A model generated the notes under the pieces. That model ran no database searches. It was given only the letters and a program-made list of their open reading frames with translations, and was not told the origin of the DNA. A program made the translations under genes and the position numbers. Shown here piece by piece: positions 6,044 through 12,273 of a stretch of 29,476 bases of DNA. Source of the stretch: DATJSJ01 sp035504175 (GTDB lineage: Bacteria > Pseudomonadota > Alphaproteobacteria > Acetobacterales > Acetobacteraceae); contig DATJSJ010000053.1 in NCBI GenBank assembly GCA_035504175.1, positions 1 to 29,476 on the forward strand. The letters run 5' to 3'. Within the stretch, counting starts at the first letter, position 1, and the number at the start of each line of letters is the position of its first letter.

Positions 6044-7441
6044 ATGACCGTCCGCACCCGTTTCGCGCCGAGCCCGACCGGGCTGCTGCATATCGGCGGC
6101 GCCCGCACCGCGCTGTTCAACTACCTGTTCAGCCGGCATCACGGCGGCAGGTTCCTGCTGCGCATCGAGGACACCGACCGTGCCCGCAGCACCGAGGAAT
6201 ACACGCGGGCGATCCTGGACAGCATGGATTGGCTCGGGCTCGAGCCTGACGAGGCGCCGATCTTCCAGTCGACCCGCGCCGCCCGGCACGCCGAGGTCGC
6301 GGCCGAGCTGCTGGCCCGCGGCCTCGCCTACCGCGCCTATGACACGCCGGAGGAACTCGCGGCCGCGCGTGAGCGGGCAATCGCCGAGAAGCGCGCGCCC
6401 CGCTACGAGGGCACCTGGCGCGACCGCGACCCCGCCGAGGCGCCGGCCGGTGTCGCGCCCGCGATCCGCCTGCGCGCGCCGCGCGAGGGCGAGACGGTGG
6501 TGGACGACCTGGTGCAGGGCACGGTGCGGGTCGCCAATGCCGAGCTCGACGATCTGATCATCCTGCGCTCGGACGGCACGCCGACCTATCTGCACGCCGT
6601 CGTGGTCGACGACCACGACATGGGCATCACCCATGTGATCCGCGGCGACGACCACCTGACCAACACCTTCCGGCAGGTCCAGATCTATCGCGCCATGGGC
6701 TGGGAGATGCCGCGCTTCGCCCATATCCCGATGATCCACGGCGCGGACGGCGCGAAGCTGTCCAAGCGGCACGGGGCGCAGAGCGTCACCGAGTTCCGCG
6801 ACATGGGCTACCTGCCGGAGGCGCTGTGCAACTACCTGCTGCGCCTCGGCTGGGGGCATGGCGATGCCGAGGTGCTGTCGCGCGACGAGGCGGTGCGGCT
6901 GTTCGATCTCGACGGCGTCGGCCGGGCGCCGAGCCGCATGGACTACGCCAAGCTCACGCACCTGAACGGGGTCTGGCTGCGGGCGGCGGACGATGACCGG
7001 CTGACCCGCGCGGTGCTGGAGCGGCTGGCGCACCGGCCGGTGCTGGCGCTCGGGTCGATTGCCGCCGGGCGCATCCAGGCGCTGATGCCGGACCTCAAGG
7101 AGCGTGGCCGTACCCTCGCCGACTTGGCTGATTCCACGGCATTCCTGGCGCATCCGCTCCCGCTGCCGATGGAGCCGAAGGCGGCCGCGCTGCTGACGCC
7201 GGAGGCGAAGCTGATGCTGCGCGACGTGGCCGCGGCGCTGGCGGCGACGGATTTTTCCCGCCCGGCGCTGGATGCGGCGCTGCGGGCGTTCGCTGAGGGC
7301 AGTGGGCGCAAGCTCGGGCAAGTGGCGCAGCCGCTGCGTGCGGCGCTGACCGGCAGCACGGTGAGCCCGGGGATCGATGCGACGCTCGCGGCGCTGGGGC
7401 GCGACGAGGCGCTGACGCGGATCGCCGCGGCGGCGGAGTAG
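6044..7441 (+). CDS. gltX: Glutamyl-tRNA synthetase
   Basis: This class I aminoacyl-tRNA synthetase charges tRNA-Glu. In alphaproteobacteria a GltX copy often also misacylates tRNA-Gln for GatCAB; whether this copy discriminates cannot be read here. The 465-aa product has the HIGH-type motif HIGG (16-19) in FAPSPTGLLHIGGARTALFN, the RIEDTDRARS helix, and KLSKR (238-242). An all-helical anticodon-binding domain occupies about 330-465. The zinc-binding Cys cluster of the E. coli enzyme is absent: the matching stretch reads AYDTPEELAAARERAI, so this is a zinc-less form. The ATG at 6044 gives the conserved MTVRTRFAPSPTG start. The gene stands alone behind the palindrome cluster. Confidence 0.96.
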   Translation: MTVRTRFAPSPTGLLHIGGARTALFNYLFSRHHGGRFLLRIEDTDRARSTEEYTRAILDSMDWLGLEPDEAPIFQSTRAARHAEVAAELLARGLAYRAYDTPEELAAARERAIAEKRAPRYEGTWRDRDPAEAPAGVAPAIRLRAPREGETVVDDLVQGTVRVANAELDDLIILRSDGTPTYLHAVVVDDHDMGITHVIRGDDHLTNTFRQVQIYRAMGWEMPRFAHIPMIHGADGAKLSKRHGAQSVTEFRDMGYLPEALCNYLLRLGWGHGDAEVLSRDEAVRLFDLDGVGRAPSRMDYAKLTHLNGVWLRAADDDRLTRAVLERLAHRPVLALGSIAAGRIQALMPDLKERGRTLADLADSTAFLAHPLPLPMEPKAAALLTPEAKLMLRDVAAALAATDFSRPALDAALRAFAEGSGRKLGQVAQPLRAALTGSTVSPGIDATLAALGRDEALTRIAAAAE

Positions 7442-7607
7442 CGGCAGGCCCGATCGCGCGGAGCGTTCCGCCCCCATGCTGTGAATTGGACCATTCGCCG
7501 CAATTCGCCGCACAACGCCGTTTCCCCGAGGAAGCAAGAGCTTTCGCGAAGCCGCCACACACTCGAAGTGTATCGATCTAGTCTCGGTGCAGAGAGGGAG
7601 CCCAGCG

Positions 7608-7964
7608 ATGCCGACCGAATCGGCCATGCAGCAGCCCATGACCTACCCCGACTTCTGGCGCCGCTATCTCGCGGCACACCGGCAGCCGGAGACTCGCGGC
7701 TTGCACTATGCGGGCACGCTGCTGGCGCTCGGCTGCCTCGCCCGGGCGGCGCAGCGGCGGGACTGGCGCTGGCTCGCGGCCGCGCCGGTCATCGGTTATG
7801 GCGCGGCCTGGACCGCCCATCTCGGCATCGAGCACAACCGACCGCAGACGTTCGGCCACCCGTTCTGGTCGCTGGCGAGCGACCTGCGGATGCTGGGCCT
7901 GGCGCTGACCGGCCGCCTCGCGTCCCACCTTGAGGACCGGCCGGCCGGGCAACGCCCGGAGTAA
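7608..7964 (+). CDS. DUF962 / Mpo1-like membrane protein
   Basis: The family includes yeast Mpo1, an iron-dependent dioxygenase in alpha-oxidation of 2-hydroxy fatty acids; the bacterial members are uncharacterised. The product is 118 aa from the ATG at 7608, chosen because AGAGGGAG (about 7593-7600) precedes it at a good distance. Family landmarks are FWRRYLAAHRQPETRGLHYAGT (conserved His 24 and 33), two short hydrophobic segments (about 34-46 and 55-70), and GYGAAWTAHLGIEHNRPQTF (His 71 and 76), ending in WSLASDLRML. The His residues are the probable metal ligands by analogy with Mpo1. It follows gltX by 166 bp and appears to be its own unit. A short inverted repeat ACACT-CGA-AGTGT (7559-7571) lies upstream. 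Confidence 0.85.
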   Translation: MPTESAMQQPMTYPDFWRRYLAAHRQPETRGLHYAGTLLALGCLARAAQRRDWRWLAAAPVIGYGAAWTAHLGIEHNRPQTFGHPFWSLASDLRMLGLALTGRLASHLEDRPAGQRPE

Positions 7965-8134
7965 GGCATTCGGCCCGGTCGAACCCTGCCCGCGCCGCGC
8001 CGCTGCCTTTCCGCGCGCACGCAAGAGCACCCGCGAGAGAACGCCCGAAGTGGCGATGCGGGCGCACCGGACTCCTGGCCCTGCCTGCGCCCGGCCGCTA
8101 CCTTCGCCGCCCGCACCCGCATGGACTCGCCCGC

Positions 8135-9085
8135 TTGGACCGCTCCCGCCACCTGCTCGGCATCGAAGGCATGCCGCCGCCGGACATCGACCGGCTGCTC
8201 GACCTCGCCGAAAGCTACGTGCTGCTCAACCGCTCGGGCAAAACCGCGCGCGATACGCTGCGCGGCCGCACCCTGATCAACCTGTTCTTCGAGGACAGCA
8301 CCCGCACCCGCACCAGCTTCGAACTCGCCGGCAAGCGGCTTGGCGCCGACGTGATCAACATGTCGGTCTCGACCTCCAGCGTCAGCAAGGGCGAGACCCT
8401 GCTGGACACCGCCGCGACGCTGAACGCGATGCATTGCGACCTGCTGGTGGTGCGCCACGACCAGTCCGGCGCGCCGCACCTGCTCGCGCGCAAGGTCGAT
8501 GCCGCGGTGATCAATGCCGGGGACGGCACGCACGAGCACCCGACCCAGGCGCTGCTCGACGCGCTCACCATCCGCCGCCGGCGCGGGCGGCTGGAGAACC
8601 TCACGGTCGCGATCTGCGGCGACGTGCTGCACTCGCGCGTCGCCCGCTCCAACATCCACCTGCTGACCGCGATGGGCAGCCAGGTGCGCGTCGTCGGTCC
8701 GCCGACGCTGATCCCGGCCGAGGCGGCGCGGCTCGGCGTCGCCGTCTTCCACGACATGGCGAGCGGCCTGCGCGACGCGGATGTCGTGATGATGCTGCGC
8801 CTGCAGCGCGAGCGCATGGCGGGCGGCGGCAGCGGCCTGGTGCCCAGCGCGCGCGAGTATTTCCGCTTCTTCGGCCTCGACGCGGACAAACTCGCCCACG
8901 CCCGGCCGGACGCGCTGGTCATGCACCCGGGGCCGATGAATCGCGGCGTCGAGATCGACAGCGCGGTCGCCGACGACCCCGCCCGCTCGGTGATCCGCGA
9001 GCAGGTCGAAATGGGCGTCGCGGTGCGCATGGCGGTGCTCGACTCGCTCTCCCGCCCCGGGCGAAACATGCGGGGCGATGACTGA
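8135..9085 (+). CDS. pyrB: Aspartate carbamoyltransferase catalytic chain
   Basis: ATCase joins carbamoyl phosphate and aspartate in pyrimidine synthesis. The 316-aa product has the carbamoyl-phosphate loop EDSTRTRTSFE (53-63), SKGETLLDT with Lys85, GDGTHEHPTQALLD (129-142) and VMHPGPMNRGVE near the C-terminus. The conserved N-terminal RHLLGIEG forces a TTG start at 8135; there is no in-frame ATG upstream, and the nearest ATG (8121) is out of frame. A weak GGA lies 9 nt before the TTG. No pyrI is present. Instead the gene overlaps a dihydroorotase-like partner by 8 bp, the arrangement of pyrBC' ATCases such as that of Pseudomonas. Confidence 0.95.
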   Translation: MDRSRHLLGIEGMPPPDIDRLLDLAESYVLLNRSGKTARDTLRGRTLINLFFEDSTRTRTSFELAGKRLGADVINMSVSTSSVSKGETLLDTAATLNAMHCDLLVVRHDQSGAPHLLARKVDAAVINAGDGTHEHPTQALLDALTIRRRRGRLENLTVAICGDVLHSRVARSNIHLLTAMGSQVRVVGPPTLIPAEAARLGVAVFHDMASGLRDADVVMMLRLQRERMAGGGSGLVPSAREYFRFFGLDADKLAHARPDALVMHPGPMNRGVEIDSAVADDPARSVIREQVEMGVAVRMAVLDSLSRPGRNMRGDD

Positions 9086-10352
9086 CCTCCTGTTCCGCAA
9101 CGTCCGCCTGCTCGACCCCGCCCATGATCTCGACCAGCCGGGCGAGCTGCTGGTGCGCGATGGCCGCATCGCCGATCTCGGCAGCGGCTCGGGGCGGCCG
9201 GACGGTGCGGCGGAGATCGACGGCGGCGGCGCCGTGCTCTGCCCCGGGCTGGTCGACATGCGCGCCGCGCTTGGCGAGCCGGGCTTCGAATACCGCGAGA
9301 CCGTCGCCTCCGCCGCCGAGGCCGCCGCGGCCGGCGGCATCACCACGCTCGCGGCGCTGCCGGACAGCGCGCCCGCGATCGACGATCCCGCGCTGGTGCG
9401 GCTGCTGCGCGCCCGCGGCGAGGAGACCGGCAGCCTCTCCATCCTGCCCTATGGCGCGGTGACGAAGGGCTGCCGTGGTGAGGCGCTGGCCGAGCTCGGT
9501 CTGCTGAAGGAGGCCGGGGCGGTCGCCTTCACCGACGGCACCCGCGCGATCGGCCCGGCCCGGCTGATGCGCCTGGCGCTTGCCTACGCCGCCGGGTTCG
9601 GCGCCCGCATCATCCAGCACCCGGAGGAGCCTTCGCTCGCCGCCGGCGGCGCCGCGACCGAGGGCGAGCTCGCCACCCGTCTCGGTCTGCCGGCGATTCC
9701 GGCCGCCGCCGAGGCGCTGCTGGTGGCGCGCGACATCCGCCTCGCCCGCCTCACCGGCGGCGCGGTGCACTTCGCGCATGTCTCGACCGCAGAGGCGCTC
9801 GCGCTGATCCGCGCCGCCAGGTCGGACGGCCTCGCCGTCACCTGCGACACGGCACCGCCCTATTTCGACCTGAACGAGACCGCGATCGGCGATTTCCGCA
9901 CCTACGCCAAGCTGTCGCCGCCGCTGCGCTCGGACTTCGACCGTCAGGCGGTCGTGGCGGCGCTCGCGGACGGCACGATCGACGCCATCGCTTCCGACCA
10001 CCAGCCGCGCGACGCCGACGACAAGCGCCTGCCCTTCGCCCAGGCAAGTGCCGGCGGCGCCGGCCTCGCGACGCTGCTCGCCGTCACCCTGGCCCAGGTC
10101 CATGCCGGCGCCCTGCCGCTCGCCCGCGCGATCGCACTGCTGACCGCCGCCCCGGCGCAGCTGCTCGGCGTCGAGGCCGGCACGCTCGCCCGCGGCGCCG
10201 CGGCCGATCTCTGCCTGTTCGACCCCGATCGCGCCTGGCAGGTCCGCGGCGGCGCGCTGCCGGGCAAGGCGCAGAACACGCCGTTCGACGGCCGGGCGCT
10301 GGAGGGCCGGGTGCTCGGTACCTGGAAAGCCGGGCGGCGAGTGTTCGGATGA
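9078..10352 (+). CDS. pyrC: Dihydroorotase-like protein lacking the HxH metal motif (PyrC'-type)
   Basis: This 424-aa amidohydrolase-fold protein aligns with type I dihydroorotase over its whole length, but the zinc motif is gone. The canonical VDVHVHLREPG reads VDMRAALGEPG (59-69), so both metal-binding His are replaced (R62, A64). The other positions are kept: D153 in FTDG, H181 in QHPEEP, H234 in FAHVST and D307 in ASDHQPRD. In Pseudomonas the pyrC' product is inactive and serves as a structural partner of PyrB. By analogy this may do the same, with an active dihydroorotase encoded elsewhere. The gene is translationally coupled to pyrB and to plsY (ATGA overlap). An altered but active enzyme cannot be excluded. 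Confidence 0.9.
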   Translation: MTDLLFRNVRLLDPAHDLDQPGELLVRDGRIADLGSGSGRPDGAAEIDGGGAVLCPGLVDMRAALGEPGFEYRETVASAAEAAAAGGITTLAALPDSAPAIDDPALVRLLRARGEETGSLSILPYGAVTKGCRGEALAELGLLKEAGAVAFTDGTRAIGPARLMRLALAYAAGFGARIIQHPEEPSLAAGGAATEGELATRLGLPAIPAAAEALLVARDIRLARLTGGAVHFAHVSTAEALALIRAARSDGLAVTCDTAPPYFDLNETAIGDFRTYAKLSPPLRSDFDRQAVVAALADGTIDAIASDHQPRDADDKRLPFAQASAGGAGLATLLAVTLAQVHAGALPLARAIALLTAAPAQLLGVEAGTLARGAAADLCLFDPDRAWQVRGGALPGKAQNTPFDGRALEGRVLGTWKAGRRVFG

Positions 10353-10942
10353 ATGCCGGGATCGCCATCGCCGCGGCCGCACTCGGCTATCTGCTGGGCT
10401 CGATCCCGTTCGGCCTGCTGCTCACGCGCGCCGCCGGCCTCGGCGACATCCGCGCGATCGGCTCGGGCAATATCGGCGCCACCAACGTCCTGCGCACCGG
10501 CCACAAAGGACTCGCCGCCGCGACGCTGCTGCTCGATGCCGCCAAGGGGGTTGCCGCGGTGCTGCTGGTGCACTGGTTGCTCGGCGCCCCGGCGGCGCCG
10601 GTCGCCGCCGTCGCCGCGATCATCGGCCATTGCTTCCCGGTCTGGCTGCACTTCCGCGGCGGCAAGGGGGTGGCGACCGGATTTGGCATCATCCTCGCCC
10701 TGTCCTGGCCGGTGGGCGCGATCGCCGCCGCGGTCTGGGCGGCGGTTGCCGCGGCGAGTCGCATCTCCTCCGCCGGCGCGCTCGCCGCCTGCGTCGCGGC
10801 ACCGCTGCTGGCGCTGGCTTTTGCCGGCATACCGACCGTCCTCGCGATCATCGTCGCGGCGCTGATCGTGATCGCACGGCACCGCGCCAACATCCGCCGC
10901 CTGCTCGCCGGCACCGAGCCACGCATCGGAGCGCGGACATGA
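10349..10942 (+). CDS. plsY: Acyl-phosphate:glycerol-3-phosphate acyltransferase
   Basis: PlsY is an inner-membrane enzyme that moves an acyl group from acyl-phosphate to G3P, the first step of phospholipid synthesis. The 197-aa product is strongly hydrophobic with about five membrane spans. Its cytoplasmic loops carry the three family motifs: IGSGNIGATNVLR (37-49), GHCFPVWLHFRGGKGVAT (93-110), and the C-terminal HRANIRRLLAGTE. Length is normal. The start overlaps the stop of the dihydroorotase-like gene (ATGA), and the end overlaps dprA the same way. Its place between pyrimidine genes and dprA appears to be an operon convention rather than a functional link. Confidence 0.96.
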   Translation: MNAGIAIAAAALGYLLGSIPFGLLLTRAAGLGDIRAIGSGNIGATNVLRTGHKGLAAATLLLDAAKGVAAVLLVHWLLGAPAAPVAAVAAIIGHCFPVWLHFRGGKGVATGFGIILALSWPVGAIAAAVWAAVAAASRISSAGALAACVAAPLLALAFAGIPTVLAIIVAALIVIARHRANIRRLLAGTEPRIGART

Positions 10943-12075
10943 CGCCCGAGGAACGGCTCGACCGGTTCCGCCTCGCCCGCACGCCGGGTGTCGGGCCGGT
11001 CACCTATCGCCGGCTGCTCGCGCGCTACGGCAGCGGCGGCGCCGCGATCGACGCGCTGCCGGGCCTCGCCCGCGCCGGCGGCCGCGCCACGCCGCCCGCC
11101 GTGCCCGGGCGCGACGATTGCGCCCGCGAGATCGACCGGCTCGCCAGGATGGGCGGGCGCATCCTGCTGCTCGACGATACGCACTATCCGTCGCTGCTGG
11201 CGCGCCTGGACGACGCACCGCCGGCGATCAGCGTGCTCGGCGACCCGTCGCTGCTCGCCCTGCGGTCGGTCGCCGTGGTCGGCGGCCGCAACGCCTCGGC
11301 CAACGGCATCCGCGTCGCCGAGCTGCTCGCCGCCGATCTCGCCCGGGCCGGGCTGGTCGTGGTCTCCGGCCTCGCCCGCGGCGTCGACGGCGCCGCCCAC
11401 CAGGGCGCACTGCGCAGCGGGCGCACCGTCGCGGCGATCGCCGGCGGCCTCGACAATCCCTACCCGCCGGAACATGCCGAGCTGCAGGCCCGCATCGCCG
11501 AGTCCGGCGCAGTGGTCGCGGAGGCGCCGCTCGGCACCGCGCCGCAGAGCCGGCACTTTCCGCGCCGCAACCGCATCATCGCCGGGCTTGCGCTCGGCGT
11601 CGTGGTGGTGGAGGCGGCGGCGCGCTCGGGCAGCCTGATCACCGCCCGGCTGGCGCAGGAACTCGGGCGGGAGCTTTTCGCCGTGCCCGGCTCGCCGCTC
11701 GACCCGCGCTCACGGGGCTCCAACGACCTGCTGCGCCAGGGCGCGTGGCTCACCGAGCAGGCGAGCGACGTGCTGGAGAACCTGCCGGAGGCGCCGCGGG
11801 AGACCCCGGAGCGCCTCAGCGCCGGTCCGCCCACCGGCCTGGCCGAGCCGGAGCCGGTCGCCGCCGCCGCGCCGCCGGCCGATGCCGCGGCGCGGCTCAG
11901 GACTGAAATCCTGGAATTGCTGGGTCCCGCGCCGAGCACGGTTGACGATATCGTGCGTCGCTGCCAGTTCTCCGCCGCCGCCGTGATGGCGGTGCTTCTG
12001 GAGCTCGAGCTGGCCGGCCGCGTGGAGGCGCTCCCCGGAAACCGCGTGGCTCTGATCAGGGACGAGGGCGACTGA
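10939..12075 (+). CDS. dprA: DNA-processing protein DprA
   Basis: DprA (Smf) binds incoming single-stranded DNA and loads RecA during natural transformation; it is also widespread in species not known to be competent. The start ATG at 10939 overlaps the plsY stop, giving 378 aa. Residues 1-70 form a SAM/HhH-like region (TPGVGPVTYRRLL). The Rossmann-like core has VAVVGGRNAS (111-120), VVSGLARGVDGAAH (141-154), HFPRRNRIIAGL (206-217) and EAAARSGSLITARLA (225-239). After an Ala/Pro/Glu-rich linker (about 288-312) a winged-helix domain (about 315-378) is recognisable by TVDDIVRRCQFSAAAVMAVLLELELAGRVE. No other competence gene is in the window. Confidence 0.95.
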   Translation: MTPEERLDRFRLARTPGVGPVTYRRLLARYGSGGAAIDALPGLARAGGRATPPAVPGRDDCAREIDRLARMGGRILLLDDTHYPSLLARLDDAPPAISVLGDPSLLALRSVAVVGGRNASANGIRVAELLAADLARAGLVVVSGLARGVDGAAHQGALRSGRTVAAIAGGLDNPYPPEHAELQARIAESGAVVAEAPLGTAPQSRHFPRRNRIIAGLALGVVVVEAAARSGSLITARLAQELGRELFAVPGSPLDPRSRGSNDLLRQGAWLTEQASDVLENLPEAPRETPERLSAGPPTGLAEPEPVAAAAPPADAAARLRTEILELLGPAPSTVDDIVRRCQFSAAAVMAVLLELELAGRVEALPGNRVALIRDEGD

Positions 12076-12273
12076 CGCTTCCCGCTATACCGGCATCCGC
12101 GGATTCCCCGCCAGGTCTGGTCTTCTGACGCCCGGCTCTGCATACAGCCATGCGCGTCGCCCGGCTCGGCGTCGGCCGCCAACCCGGGTAGCGGTCGCGT
12201 CTCCGGGAACCCAACCCGCCGGCCGGGCTCCGATCCCGGTCAGGCCGCACCGGACAGGACACCCAAGGCAGAC

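Noticed and set aside
12076..12273. Promoter for topA
   Set aside because: TATACC (12086-12091) and CATACA (12141-12146) lack a -35 at proper distance. I could not support either.
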